Of a stretch of 64,000 nucleotides of DNA, positions 22,936 through 34,614 are shown piece after piece. The notes below the pieces were generated by a model. It was not told the origin of the DNA and made no database searches. It was given only the letters and a program-made list of their open reading frames with translations. The position numbers and the translations under genes were made by a program. This DNA is from Ophiocordyceps camponoti-saundersi (nom. inval.) (Eukaryota > Ascomycota > Sordariomycetes > Hypocreales > Ophiocordycipitaceae): contig PDHQ01000004.1 of assembly GCA_003339415.1 (NCBI GenBank), positions 518,077 through 582,076 of the forward strand. The letters run 5' to 3'. Each line of letters opens with the position of its first letter. Position 1 is the first letter of the stretch.

Positions 22936-24370
22936 CTAGTCGTTTTTGTCTCCCTTCTGCATAATATCCCGAGCGGCCACTCTTTCTTCTGCATTTCGTT
23001 CCAACATCCCTTTAATAGTAGGCTCGATTCCGCCTGAGGATTCCGATAGCTGACATCTGATGCCTTGCACCTTATCGAGCCATGCCTTCATCAGATCCTC
23101 TTGGGACTTATCGTGGAAAACATCCGCAATATTCCACCGGCGCTCGGTTATATCTGGTAGCGCTATCTTCCTCAGCAGGTATAAGAGAGTTACGCCTAGC
23201 GAAAAGACGTCGCTCTCAAAGCTCCGCTTCTCTCCTGCGAGGAACTCTGGAGGCAGATACCAGGGCGTGCCGCCGCCGCATAATCCATCAGATGGCGTCG
23301 TTGCAAGGCCGAAATCGATCAGGATTGCGCCCCTGTCCGGCTCGTACAGGACATTCGCAGGCTTAATATCATTATGCAAAATTCCTTGTCCCTCTAGGTA
23401 GGTTAGGGCAGAGACCATATCGCCTAGCACGCGTGCGGCATCCTCGGTCGTACCCGAGAAGAGGCCATCGAGCGAGTGATTTCTCCAAGCGGCGAGGTCA
23501 GAGTAGGGTAAATACTCCATATAGATAGAGTACAGGCGAGCATCCGAACAGAAAAACTTGATAATCGAAGGCTGGTTCGAGAAACGATTAGTAGGTATTT
23601 AAGCAGATCACACATACTAGCCCATCTCACGTGTTCTAGTTTCCGCATAAGGCTTTCCTCATTCTGCCATATCCGCGCCATCCTTGGAATGGATAAAGTC
23701 GGCGGTTCCTTATTACTACTACGGATCACCTTGACCGCAGTTTGACCGAAGACAGAATGTCGTGCGCGAAAAACGGAATGGAAGCCTTTGGCAGAGGCAA
23801 TGTGGCGGAAGTGTGAAAGCGAATAATTATCAGGTGAATGCCGCACAACTTCCGACTCCTCGTCGATGCCAGAGTTGTCTTGGACAAGAGACCTAATAGT
23901 CACAGTTTCCCCAGGCTTGAGATCGTCCAAGGGATGACCAGTGACAGCCACAGCTATTGCCTCCTATAAATATCGGCGAGCTTAGCCTGGCTAATGCCGT
24001 AAATAGTCTGGATTGTGAAGATGCAGAAACCTACCTCTAACGAGCTAGCGAGAAGGATTATGCTGCGGTCATTGTTACCCGTCTCATTGCGGACACGTTT
24101 CGACGCCGCTCCTATCTGTGAACCATTTTTTCTCTTAAGGACAGCTCCGGCCCTTCGATGCCCCCCCTTCTCGACCACGTAGCGTCGACTGAAGAGGAGG
24201 ACATCAGTCCACCCTGCGGACCCTAATTCATGAGACGAGACTCTCCAAGGGCCGGGCGCAATGCTGCAAGCAGCACGCCGGCTGAGAATCTCCCGCTTGT
24301 CAACGTCGAGTTTGTTCCTCCTCCAGGGCGGAGAGGCAAGCTTTTTTATTTTCTTCTGTGGACATATCCT
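22936..24370 (-). CDS. Orphan fungal protein kinase, 5' end frame-broken
   Basis: Supported minus-strand exons are 24370(open)-24035, 23963-23631 and 23571-22936. The kinase domain shows the ATP-anchoring Lys in TAVKVI, a catalytic loop HNDIKPANV, the metal-binding IDFGLAT and an activation-segment end PPEFL. The glycine loop is degenerate. An N-terminal extension of about 180 residues resembles N-termini I associate with accessory kinases in plant- and insect-associated fungi. It includes SIAPGPWRVSSHE, VLLFSRRYVVEKGGHRR and HPLDDLKPGETV. The kinase frame is open upstream to a stop at 24371-24373 but has no ATG. An ATG at 24365 lies one base out of frame, and a run of six A separates the two frames. 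This may be a sequencing indel, an unseen intron or a decaying gene. Substrate unknown. Confidence 0.72.
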
Positions 24371-24971
24371 TCAGGTCTGAACAGGTAGTCGTCGTGCTGT
24401 ACGAAGTATGTATTGTGGTACGAAGTGAAGGGTGCTGCTTGAGGGTCTGTCGGTTGAGTGTCGTGCCAGCATTTGTAGCTGCCTTGTAAGTAGTAGAGAT
24501 TTTGGCGCGCGCTTCCGAACCGCTGTATGGCACACTGCGGGCAAGGGTTCCTTGATTCTTGAGAAATCCATCGTGCACAATAATATGCACATCCGAGAAA
24601 GAATATTGGCATTAACCAACGTTGGATCGTTATAAGTAAGTTGACTGGCTCGCGTTCATTCTCGTCAACTCGGCACGAAAACCCTGCGCTAAAATTCTAC
24701 ATATACGACTTTGGCTCAGATGCTGGGCGGGAGGAAGTTGTCAGCCGATGTTGAAGCAATGATGTTCTTAGTGGGGAGTCCCTCGGCAGTCGGCACCTAG
24801 AGGCTAGGAGGCAGGCATAAACTAAATAAAAATACTCCGCGCGGGGGATCTACAGCAAACTCACGTGATGGGCTGCTCCCACCATAGCTCGGGAAGCTTG
24901 CCGGTTTTTCCATCTTTAAAACCACCTTTTATCACGCACGGCCGGCACATACATACACCACAACCGTCAAC
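24371..24971. promoter_or_regulatory. Shared upstream region of the divergent kinase/basic-protein pair
   Basis: About 600 bp separate the two divergent starts. No clear TATA box or operator was recognised. A frame on the minus strand (24590-24300) contains the out-of-frame ATG at 24365. Confidence 0.4.
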
Positions 24972-26079
24972 ATGTCGTGGCCAAGGCGTCCTATCGTCGT
25001 CGATTTTGATGATGAAACCAGATACCAGTGGCCCAGTGGGCCGGTGGGCTACGCCGAGGAAGCCCTGTTTGGCGAGCTCCATGAGCGTTTCAATACGATG
25101 CCAACTCCCCTCTCGATCCAGGATCCAGTCGCCTTTCATGCAGACGTGGCAGAACTAGCATGCAGTTCTGCAGATAAAGAAGAATTCCTCACCCGCCTGC
25201 AGGAAAGAAGAGATGAGAGGATCAAGGAGATCGGGGATTTTCACAGAGAAATTATGTCTTTACATACAGTAGGCTATTCTAGCCTGACCAGCGAGCAAAG
25301 TTTCCGCTTAATGCGGCTTAACGTCTTTTCAAGCTATGATACCCTCGTTGGCTTATTCGCGACGCTTCTTGGACCAAACAACGCTGGCCGTCAACCTGTC
25401 TTGTGTTCGTTATACATCTCTGCCGTCTGGAGTCCTTCTTAATTCTGGTTTAGTTGAAGGGCGGCGCCGTAAGCCCATGCAGCGCCAACGGGGGAATCTA
25501 TCGAGCCTCGACGTCCAATATAACGACACGACAGATCCTGTTATCAGCGCCAACCAACCCAAACCGCCCACCTTTCCGCGTCAAGGACCGGCTTCTCCAG
25601 CACAAGCCGACTCGAACTTAACATCGGCCGCTACTAAAGGCAACGTAAAACGAAAAGCTTCATACAGCTCCGAGGGTGATCAAGAGCACTGCAAAAAGCG
25701 CCAGCGACGTACTTCCGGAGAGCAGGCAATAAGCACCACAGTCGGTAATGGCTCTGCCCAGGATATCCCAGTGCGAGCTGCAGATGGAGATGCTCAGAAA
25801 ATAGACGATGGCCTTCCTACCACCAAGACGGCGACAAGAAGTCTTGTGAACGCTCGCATTGCCAAATCCCGTTCCTCTCGACAACTGAGACGGTCGACAC
25901 CCGCCAACAAGGAACAAACCCGCTCGCGACTCTCTGCACAGAAGAAAACGGCTACTATGCCGGCCGTCTCATCTAACTTGTCCAAGGAGGCATATACCTG
26001 CCAGAAGCCTACTTCGCGTCCTAGAAGGAGCGAACGATTAGCTGCCAGACATGGCCGGTCGGGAGGAAAGGCTACTTGA
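24972..26079 (+). CDS. Unrecognised protein with basic Ser/Arg-rich tail
   Basis: Two exons are proposed: 24972-25404 and 25454-26079 (about 352 residues). The intron (GTTCGT...TTTAG, 49 bp) is the one I prefer because it keeps frame. An alternative donor at 25390 is possible. I do not recognise the family. The first 140 residues are acidic and helical-looking, with no signal peptide or membrane segment (for example VGYAEEALFGELHERF). The rest is low-complexity, Ser/Thr/Gln-rich and strongly basic, with KRKASYSS, KKRQRR and SRPRRSERLAARHGR. These look like nuclear-localisation or DNA-contact patches. Divergent transcription with the orphan kinase raises the possibility of a kinase-substrate pair. 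That is inference only. Confidence 0.55.
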
Positions 26080-27357
26080 CCTAAGCGGCTCGGGTTGAAG
26101 CGGTCAATTTTGACCTTGGATGGAAACTTGAGCTGCTGGCAGCCTCTGTTGCGTCGGAAAAGTACTATTAGGCTACTGATGTCGGCTGTTCTGGCTGAGG
26201 CTGGTTAGAGCGCAGGCCAAAGCGATAGAAACACTGTGTTTCCCCCCATATCGCTATAGTCATGGAAACAGTTGGCAAGTGTGACACGGTTGGAGCGGCT
26301 GATCTTCAACCCGGACCGCGCAGTCAAAGTTAGCCCTCGAGGCCTCGGCCAGTACACAACTGGTCAAGTTGCGCGTTCGCTTGTGTGGAATCACGTTTGC
26401 TTATCCTCATATGTTTGGCGACAGTGGAGAAGAAACACCGCAGCAGTCAAAACATGACTAGGTAGGTAAGGAAGGCCATAACTACCTAGGCGCGCTGGGC
26501 TGAGCTGACAACAGAGGCTAGGTGAGAGTATTGTCTACTAAAACGATGTTATGCTCGAATAGTGTCTTAAAACTCGGGGTCGTTCAAATTGCCAGCTGCT
26601 ATGGAAGTTGTCGGAAATATGAAAGTGGAAGAATTTTATACGTAAGGGTGGCTGGCCGCAAGGATCGTGAGAAAGTGATAAAAACTTGGTATCAGAGACT
26701 GCGAGAACGTCTGCACATTGCACGGCCAATGTCTCTCCCACCATTTGGACTAACAGCTCGTCGGAGACAGTTGGAATCCCGTCGACAACTTTCGCGAACG
26801 TCCGTTTTCCTTCTAGCATCGCTACATGTTGGCAACAATTTCTAATTTGAGTAAAGATCTTGTTACAGATTACGCTCTTCATATTCTTATTGCCGTCCGA
26901 GTACCTCGTCTTATCGTGATGCGCTCCTGGGGCTTGAGCTTGAGCATCCGACAGGCTCCGATGGCGAAAGGAAGCTCTATCACGACATCCAGGTACACCA
27001 TGAATAAAGGCAAAAAGCCAAGCAGTCCTCGGCTCGAGCGCGTGACTTATAGAGCGTAGTGGGCCCTTCCTTTCTGACAGTTGTTATGGAAGTGAAATGA
27101 TGAGGTCAGCGCCATGTGCAAATTCACAGGTGCCCCAGTGCTATCGCGTGCGGCCTAAGCCACAAAACGCCCCGCGACGTCACCTGGAGAGAGACCCTTG
27201 CCCAGCCTCTTTTTTTTTCCCCCATACTATCCGTACATACCTACCTCTATTTTCCTTCTCTCTTACGCGCCAACGCGTCTCTCCCCTGTATAAAAGCACG
27301 CGTCTGGATACTGCCACAGCATCGATTATATCGTCAGGCCAACATCTTTTGTCCGCC
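26080..27357. other. Intergenic, about 1.3 kb, plus CENP-U promoter
   Basis: No supported gene. The open frames at 26522-26882 on both strands lack family resemblance. Base composition is less GC-rich than in neighbouring genes, consistent with decayed or accessory DNA. The last 100 bp hold a TATAAAA box, listed separately. Confidence 0.5.
27288..27296 (+). promoter_or_regulatory. TATA-like box of the CENP-U gene
   Basis: TGTATAAAAG occurs about 65 bp before the ATG at 27358, a position compatible with a core promoter. Confidence 0.4.
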
Positions 27358-29122
27358 ATGGCCGCGGCAGGTAGGCACTTTTCTCTTTCACTTCTCCTCC
27401 TCCTCCCCTCGCAACGACCACCGTACAATATACTGACAACGAGGCGGCATACACAGCTCGTCGCGCCGAACGGCTCAACGAGCGTCTTCGCGGCGCCCAG
27501 TGCGTTTTGCGCCGTCGCCTTGTCAACTCTTTCTCTAATATAGTCTGCTGAACGTCGCAGGCGCATCAATGTCGACGACGACTCGTTTAATCTTAATATC
27601 GATGGCTTGGCGGCAGCAGCGACGACGACGGAAACAGCACCGTCGTCGTCGGATCGGAAGCGCAAACGTGCGCCTGATGAGTCGGACGCCGAACCCGTAA
27701 GGAACGGAATAAAGTCGCCAATTCGCCCCCGAATTTCCGCCGCTATCATCGAGGAGGAGGTCGGCGAAAGTCCCTCGCACGCGCCGGGAAGCGGGCGGAG
27801 GCGCAAGGTGCTACTCGGCGAAAAGAGCACGGATGATACACCCCCTCCATCCTCGCCTTTGGCGCGCAGGGCTCGTCACGTTCCGGCTTCTACGCCGACC
27901 CGCGTCTCCGCACCTCGGAATCCTCAGATCGATGAGCCGGACGAGCTGTCGCCTGACCACGGCAGAGAATTTCCCTCAGTCGACCAATTGGTGGATGCTG
28001 AAGTTTCCGCAGAGGAAGCCGAGGAGATTGACCAATTTGAGACCGCTCGGGTGTTGGGCAAGAACTCTTCGCGACGCGCCCCACGAAGCTCGCCCGAGTT
28101 GGGCTCGGCTCCGGTCGAGGCAGATGAAGAGGTGCTGCCCCCTCAGAAAGGCGCGGGTAAGAGTAGTCCCGCCAAACAGAGACAGCCGGCCAAGGGCCCT
28201 CCTAGACGGCCCAAGCAAAAAGCATCAGATAAACGAGGCAACAAGGCCGACAACAATGACAACGATAATGACGGCGACGGCGACGACGGCGTCGATATCA
28301 CTGTTCAGCGGTTCGTCAAGAAGCGTGGTGGCGACGCCGACGATGCCGACCCGCTGCAGAGCGACATGGCCTTTGTCAACCGCGCGGGCGAGAGCGTCGT
28401 CGACGTCTTCGCCCAAGTCTGCGAGGAGGTGGTGGCCTCGACCTTGACTCAGCTTCAGCACCTGCTTGACTCGGCCGAAGGGCCAGCCAAGAAGAGGGAG
28501 TGTCGTATCAAGATGCGAGCGATTGAGGCCTATCGCGAGGAGCTACGTTCCAGGCTGCTCCAGCATGTAAAGTCGCCCTGCTTTCCTTGATTTACGTGGA
28601 TGAGGTGGGAAACGGTTTTCTGGCGCTGACGCAACTGTATACGTAGGCTATCCACCTGAATCACTGGCATACGCTGCGCAAACAGGTCCGAAAAGCACAG
28701 AAGGAGAAGCTGGCGCTGCGGGAAGAGATTCTTCGCCTCAACAGCGAGAGGGAGCATGTGGCGCTGCGGATGGACGCCGCTCGCATCAAGCACGAGACGA
28801 GCAGTAAGGAATCGACGGTACGTCCAAAAACCACCCTTTTCACCTCCTTGAGCCGCATGGAATCGGCTTCTGACTTGAGGGCAACTGACAGCGTCGAATC
28901 AACACGTCTGCTCTCATGCACGACATCGACCTCGCCGTCGAACAGGGTCGAGACGCGCCCCAAGCATCTCGCGAGGTGCAGAGGCAGGCCAACTTGGAAC
29001 TGCTCATAGCCCAGGTCTCGGACTTGGCCAGCTCCGGGAGCTCGACGGGCGGACTGCTGCACCAAGTGAGAGATTTCAACGCCTTCTTGGAGCGAGCTGC
29101 GCTGGCATTGGAGTCTCGATGA
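27358..29122 (+). CDS. AME1: Inner kinetochore subunit CENP-U/Ame1-like
   Basis: Exons are 27358-27370, 27457-27499, 27561-28566, 28647-28817 and 28892-29122 (487 residues). The 13-nt and 43-nt first exons give MAAARRAERLNERLRGAQ, then RINVDDDSFNLNIDG, a conserved N-terminal motif that in yeast Ame1 recruits Mis12. A long disordered acidic/basic middle follows (about 35-300), including an NDNDNDGDGDD stretch. The C-terminal third is coiled coil (AQVCEEVVASTLTQLQ, LRKQVRKAQKEKLALREEI, EHVALRMDAARIKHE), typical of the CENP-U part of the COMA complex. This complex links centromeric nucleosomes to the outer kinetochore. Identification rests on domain order and helical motifs recalled from fungal relatives. 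Another CCAN coiled-coil subunit is the main alternative. Confidence 0.72.
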
Positions 29123-29253
29123 TACCATGGCTCTCTTGTATCTTGTCAAACTTTTGCTTTTCTTTATTTCCTTTGCACGATCGAGTGCAGGATTTACTTA
29201 ATGATACACAGACGCCCACCCTTCACCTCACCAAGAAAGGGAACAAGACGGAA

Positions 29254-29971
29254 TCAACCAATCTTGGCCTTGCTAAAGTCCATCTCCGGATGCTGCTGCT
29301 GAAACTTGTTGAGAATATCCATCTTCTTCTGATCGTCCGACGTAGGCAAGCCAGCCTCCTTCTGTCTCTGATCGTACATCATCTTCTCGACCATTCCGCG
29401 CGTCTCGCCGTCGAGATCGGATAGTTTCGAAGATTCGGGTTGGATCTTGGTCACGTCTATGCTGGGTGCACTGGTGACGACGTGCGGCCACCATTCCATC
29501 TTGTTGATCTTGTCGAGATGTATCTCGACCGTCTTTGTGCCGTCCGTGTTTGTGGTGAGGGTCCATGTAGAGTCATCGACGTGAATGGCGTGAGGGAAAT
29601 CGCCCTGTCAAGAGACACGACACCGCCCCCGTTAGACAGAAGTGAATCCAACATCCAATAGAGGAAAGATCCTCAACACAACAGAAAACACACCTTGATG
29701 ATACACTCCTGACCCTTAACACCAGCAGCCAGACTCTGCTTCTTGATCTCGATGACCAGATCGCGCGACTTGAGGTTTCCAGGCACGGAGAAGGAGACGT
29801 CTACGTCGGCGATGGTCTGGCTCCATTTGTAGGGCAGAGCAGCCTGCTGTTCGGCTTCGCGCTGCCGCGCTGCCTTTTCTTCTTCCGGTGTTGGGTCTTT
29901 TCTTCGTGTTAGAATTGCTCTCTTGACTGAGGCTCTCACTGAGGGAGCGTACCTTTGCTAGGGTCGGCCAT
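29254..29971 (-). CDS. nudC: Nuclear movement protein NudC
   Basis: Minus-strand exons are 29971-29953, 29896-29694 and 29604-29254 (190 residues). NudC proteins are small CS-domain (p23-like) chaperones that stabilise the dynein regulator LIS1/NudF and support nuclear migration along hyphae. The CS domain opens at [17 protein letters not shown]. It continues through [10 protein letters not shown] and GQECIIK, then [16 protein letters not shown] across the second intron, and ends near [11 protein letters not shown]. The C-terminal tail carries [19 protein letters not shown] and [16 protein letters not shown], which is the standard NudC ending. Length agrees with Aspergillus-type NudC. The 3' end faces the CENP-U gene with about 130 bp between. 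The 5' end faces TFB3 divergently across 346 bp. Confidence 0.93.
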
Positions 29972-30317
29972 TTGCTTGCTCCTGTTGTTGGTGTTTGGGG
30001 ACGTTGGAAATGCCGTTAGAGTCTCCGTCATGGCCGGATATTTTGTTCTACAGCTTTCGGCTGGTTTCTTTTTCCGAATGCCGAGGTATCTGATGTCATC
30101 AAGCAAGGCTACAAACCAGCCTCGCACTCCAAGTATCTCAAACAACTCGACCTCTCTCTCTCTCTCTCTTTCTCAGCCTCCCTCCTCTTCTGATCCATTC
30201 CCCCCTCCTTTTTCGCCCCTTGCATCCATCAACCTATCTCAAGCTCACGAACTCCAAAGAGAACAAAAAAAGAAGTCCTTTTCGAGATAAGAAGCTGCGG
30301 GAAAAAGAACAACAGAC
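29972..30317. promoter_or_regulatory. Bidirectional promoter nudC/TFB3
   Basis: A 346-bp head-to-head interval between two conserved housekeeping genes. It includes a CT microsatellite near 30152-30170 on the TFB3 side. No canonical TATA box was recognised. Confidence 0.45.
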
Positions 30318-31382
30318 ATGTCACGAAACGAAAGCCTAAGCACCGTCCGTCAACAAGATGAAGACGAGACATGCCCCGTCTGCAAAACAACGCGCTACTT
30401 CAATAAAGACATGGAGTTCCGCATCAACTCAGAATGCTACCACAGAATGTGCAAGACGTGCGTCGAACGAATCTTCAAAGACGGTCCCAACCAATGTCCC
30501 TACGCAGGATGTCACAAGACGCTTCGTCTTCGGGGTTTCAAAGCCGCCTTCTTCGCCGATTTGACAGTCGAGAGGGAGGTTGATATTCGAAGACGCGTCG
30601 CCGCCGTCTTTAACAAGGTCGAGGATGATTTCGAGGATCTGGACGGTTATAATGATTATCTTTACATGGTCGAGTGCTTGACTGATGATTTGGTCTCCGG
30701 TTCCTCTGAGGCTAGAGCGAAAGCTGAATCCCAACTTTCGGATTGGGAGGCAAAGCACAAGGCTGAGATAGAGCGCAATCGTCGCTTGGCCAGAGAATCG
30801 GATGACGCTCGCAACCGGCGCATCGCAGCAGAGAACGAAGCTGCGAAACAACGACGTCTACAGAATCTACAAGAAGAGGCCGACGAGAAAGCTTCAGAAG
30901 CCCGTTTCCGGAAGGAGATGCTCGACTCCCTTCAAAGTGCCGACGTGGGACACGCCAACCAAGCCGTCGACAAGGTCCTCCTCAAGAAGCGCGGACAACA
31001 ACGTCGCCAGGCCGCCGCCGCCGCCGCAGCAGCAGCTTCGAACCCGTCCGGTCTTTCTATCCGTGGCCTGCGCGATAAGACGAAGCCCGTCGTCGACGAC
31101 GGACCCTACGATCCCTTCGCCGGCCTCAATCTAACCCCCACCCGCGTCGACCTCTCGGCCGAACGGTTACGGGACTATCACAGCGAATGGGTCGACATCA
31201 TCCGCTCCAAGGATGAGTATCTTGTTGGTGGCTACGGCGCCGACGAGTACATTTCCCGCGCCTTGTTCGAGGCCTTTTCGGGACTGGCCGTCTTCATCGC
31301 CGACGAGCCTACGCCGGCTGGCACTGCTACCACCACGGCGACCACCACCATAACAAAGCCGGACACGCAACAGGCTTCATGA
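30318..31382 (+). CDS. TFB3: TFIIH subunit Tfb3 (MAT1 homologue)
   Basis: Single exon, 354 residues. Tfb3 tethers the CDK-activating kinase to core TFIIH, acting in transcription initiation and nucleotide-excision repair. A C3HC4 RING finger is visible at about residues 19-66 (CPVCKTTRYFN, then ECYHRMCKTCVERIF and CPYAGCHKTLR). It is followed by DLTVEREVDIRRRV and FNKVEDDFEDLDGYNDYLY, the conserved MAT1 helical part. A coiled coil (about 150-240) with QSADVGHANQAVDKVLLKKR and a short Ala run precedes the conserved C-terminal part (YDPFAGLNLTP), which binds the kinase-cyclin pair. Length and domain order match the family. Start context is good and no intron is needed. Confidence 0.95.
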   Translation: MSRNESLSTVRQQDEDETCPVCKTTRYFNKDMEFRINSECYHRMCKTCVERIFKDGPNQCPYAGCHKTLRLRGFKAAFFADLTVEREVDIRRRVAAVFNKVEDDFEDLDGYNDYLYMVECLTDDLVSGSSEARAKAESQLSDWEAKHKAEIERNRRLARESDDARNRRIAAENEAAKQRRLQNLQEEADEKASEARFRKEMLDSLQSADVGHANQAVDKVLLKKRGQQRRQAAAAAAAAASNPSGLSIRGLRDKTKPVVDDGPYDPFAGLNLTPTRVDLSAERLRDYHSEWVDIIRSKDEYLVGGYGADEYISRALFEAFSGLAVFIADEPTPAGTATTTATTTITKPDTQQAS

Positions 31383-32020
31383 AGAGTTTCCCCTGGACAA
31401 TCCGTCACCGATGATTTCTTTCTCTCCCGGGTAAATGAATCGATCTGACACAAACAATCACATAGACGTGGGAACGGGGATCGGGGCTCCTCATCCGGCT
31501 GCAGCCTGTCGACTACACGTGCATATGCTTGAACCTCTCACGAAGCAGCCGATATTCGGAAAGGGAACAAATGAGAGGCTTATAACTGCTACGCAAAGCT
31601 AAAGCTGGCAAAACATTACTGGAATACATTGTGTTGTCATGCTAACTATCAACAAAAAGAAAGGAAAGAAAGAAAATGAGACACAGAATAGCGTCGAGCC
31701 TAGACAGATGACGCTGTAACGGGGAGACGAAACGCAAGATTCATGTCGGGACGGGAGCCAGGCCTGCTTCGACATTACGTCGTTATGGGGTTCTTCTCTT
31801 TGAAGTTGTTAGCCTGAGAGGGAATAAAAAGCTTGCGTCTCAAGCAAAAGAGCAACGGATTTCCATCAAAACGCCTCGCTCAGTGAAGCATGTCGTGCCA
31901 TGAAAAGAAGTGTTGGAAGCGAGAAAAAGAGATTATGACGAGGAGGACAAGAGAAAAAAATTGGGTGACATGAAGCAGAGTAAGGGGGAGGGGGGAAAGA
32001 AAAAAGACGACATCGGACTC
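31383..32020. other. Intergenic between convergent genes
   Basis: 3' flanks of TFB3 and the ANTH-protein gene. Nothing else recognised. Confidence 0.6.
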
Positions 32021-33968
32021 TCACTGCTGCCATGGAGTCTGTTGCGCCGGCCTCGGAAAGACGGGGATGGTCGGCAACTGGTCGAAACCGCCTCCAATGG
32101 GCGTCTGATTCTGCTGCCACCCCATGCCCGTGGCTTGGTTGGCGAAGGAGCTTTGACGGAATGGATTCGTCGCCCCCGTAGCCTGAGGCATAAGCATTTC
32201 CTGCTGCTGAGGTAGAGGCTGGGAAGACGTCCGGGCGAATGGGTTGGTGCCTGTCAACGTGGGCTGCAGCGGCGCCGGCGCCGGCGGCTGCGACTGGAAG
32301 GGCGACGAGCCTGGCGGGGGCGAGCGGGCAAAGGGGTTCGTCGACTGGCGGTTCATCGACACCGTGGGCTGCGACGCCGGGCGTTGTTGCATCCCCGTCT
32401 GCTGGGCCATCAACATGGACTGTCGAAATGGATTCGTCCCCATACCCGTCTGCATCGGCTGCAGCCCGGCCTGCGACTGGTTCGTGAAGCTGGCCACGCT
32501 GTCTTGCGGAATGGACCCGAGCGCGCCCGGCTGGAAGCCCTGCGGCTGCGGGGTGAAGCCGCCGAAGCCGGCACCGGTGTAGTTGGCCTGCAGCGGTTGG
32601 GATTGGGTGAATGCCGCTTGCTGTAGGAAGCCATCGTTGGCTGCGAAACCCGTGGGCTGCGGGGCGAAGCCGTTGGACACAAACGGCATACCCGTCTGCT
32701 GAGGCTGGAACGGAGCCGCGTTGAACTGCTGCTGCGGGTCCGTCTGCATCGGCGTCTGGTTCTGCTCGATGGAGCCGAAGAAGTCGATGAGGTCAGGGTC
32801 AGGACCCTTGTTGGCCTGAGGCTTCCTGGCAATGGTAAAAGAGGATGACGGATCTGGAAAGTCGGCTGCCTTGACCGTTTTGGTGGTCGCCCCTCTGGAC
32901 CCCTTTTTCTTGGCCTCCTGCTCTGCGATATACTGCCTGCGCTGAATCTCGAAGTCGGGATCTTTCAGGTATTCTTCGAGTTGGCGGCCGAGATTCACCG
33001 GCGCGTGCTTGAGCTTGGGCACCTCGACGCGCGTATGATGCTCGTGCAGTCGGGCGACGCTGAGATACTGAACAACGGCGTCCGTCTGCTTGGTAAAGGT
33101 GCGGTAGATGTCCATAGCTCTCTCCGCATCGGGCTTGGACATTTCGAAGAAGTGGCCTGGAGAATGAGGCTTAGACGCGAAGACGCGAGTAGAGAATTCA
33201 TTGCCAGCTCACCCAAAATATTGATGAGCCCCTGATTAAGTACCTGAAACAGAGACAGAAGGTCGAGGACGAGCAGTCGGAAGACGAGGACGGTGATGTC
33301 GTTCTGCGGCTCCGATTCCAGGACCTGCCATTTCGTCAGCCCCCGCAACAAGGCAGAGGATGGGGGTGCTCGACTCACGTCACACCTCACCAGAGCCGTC
33401 AGCTGAGTCTGGACGACTTCGGTCTCGCGCAACAGGCCCTTGTCGACGGATAGCCTCTCCAGCCTCGATTCTGGGGCGCGAACCCAGTCCGTCTTGGTAT
33501 CGCGATAGGCCTTGGCGCGTTCGGACAGGTAGCTTGCGTAGTGACGAATATTCCTGCCCTGCGTTTGAGCTGTGATGCGGTCAGCGTCGGCGAGACTGCG
33601 TCGAAGGGAAGGGATCGGACCATCGGAGAAGTGGCCCAGAGCCAGCATGTTGCGGCTTCGAGCGAGGTGGGCCAAGGCCACGTCGGGGGATCCCTCGCGG
33701 ATCATAAGGTGGACGATGATGAGGCTCTTGAGGACGACGGTCCATGTCGAGTCACGGAGACGATGCTGCAGGGCACGGAAGACGTCGTTGGTGCCGGAGT
33801 CGGCGTGGGTGGCGACGAGGATGTGTTCGATATACTTGGTCTTGGGCGGGGCATTCTGCGAAGAGGAGGAGAATGTCAGACAGGTGAGGGGAGAGGATTC
33901 GAGGGTGGATTCGGCGGCACCTTGATTTTGGTAGCGCCCTTGACGGACTTTTCGAACGAGCTGGTCAT
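32021..33968 (-). CDS. YAP1801: Clathrin adaptor of the AP180/Yap1801 family (ANTH domain)
   Basis: Minus-strand exons are 33968-33921, 33855-33379, 33324-33213 and 33156-32021 (590 residues). AP180-type proteins bind PI(4,5)P2 and clathrin and recruit R-SNARE cargo during endocytosis. The N-terminus MTSSFEKSVKGATKIK with NAPPKTKYIEHILVATH is the classical ANTH lipid-binding opening. The domain runs to about residue 280 through YLSERAKAYRDTKTDW, NILGHFFEMSKPDAERAM and LHEHHTRVEVPKL. The C-terminal half is Gln/Pro/Met-rich and disordered, with PDLIDFFGS and four NPF tripeptides in TNPF[RA] contexts that bind EH-domain proteins such as Pan1/Ede1. All four exons join in frame with sequence expected of the family. 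Confidence 0.93.
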
Positions 33969-34233
33969 GGCGCCAGAAAGCCCCGACTGGAGAGCCCCGG
34001 GAGGCAATATGCCAAAGGATAGAGAGACAGGAGAAGAAGGGCGACAGGACTAAGATGGAGAGCGAGAAGCGGTTGGTGCAGAGCAAAAGAATACTCTCAA
34101 CAGGGACGGAGGCGGTGGGAAGAGGAGGAAGAGATGGAGGTTGAGGCTCGGCTAGATGGACGGACGGATGGATGGATGGGGATGGATGGATGGGGATGGA
34201 TGGGGGTTGCAGATGGTGGAGTTGCAGGATACG

Positions 34234-34358
34234 AGTACTATGTCAAGCTGACCATCAGGTCCGACCTCAGCCGACCAAAAACCCACTTTCCGATTATATA
34301 ATCTGACCACTGCCCACGGGCGCAGTACTTCACAAAACAAAGGTAGGGACTTTGCCTA
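34234..34358 (+). repeat. Terminal inverted repeat, left arm
   Basis: Left 125-bp arm, beginning AGTACTATGTCAAGC and ending GGGACTTTGCCTA. Confidence 0.9.
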
Positions 34359-34489
34359 CTTAAATATATTAATTTAAGGAAAAATAATAAAATACTTTTT
34401 TTAAACTATATAATAATAGCTATCGTCAGAGCTTCTACTTAGTATTTTTCGGAATGAGTATATAATTTATCGGAATTAATATATACGGA

Positions 34490-34614
34490 TAGGCAAAGTC
34501 CCCACCTTTGTTTTGTGAAGTACTGCGCCCGTGGGCAGTGGTCAGATTATATAATCGGAAAGTGGGTTTTTGGTCGGCTGAGGTCGGACCTGATGGTCAG
34601 CTTGACATAGTACT
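34490..34614 (-). repeat. Terminal inverted repeat, right arm
   Basis: Right 125-bp arm, the reverse complement of the left arm with one mismatch (an A/G difference near the inner end). Confidence 0.9.

Noticed and set aside
26522..26882. Overlapping ORFs on both strands
   Set aside because: No family resemblance, no splice or start support.
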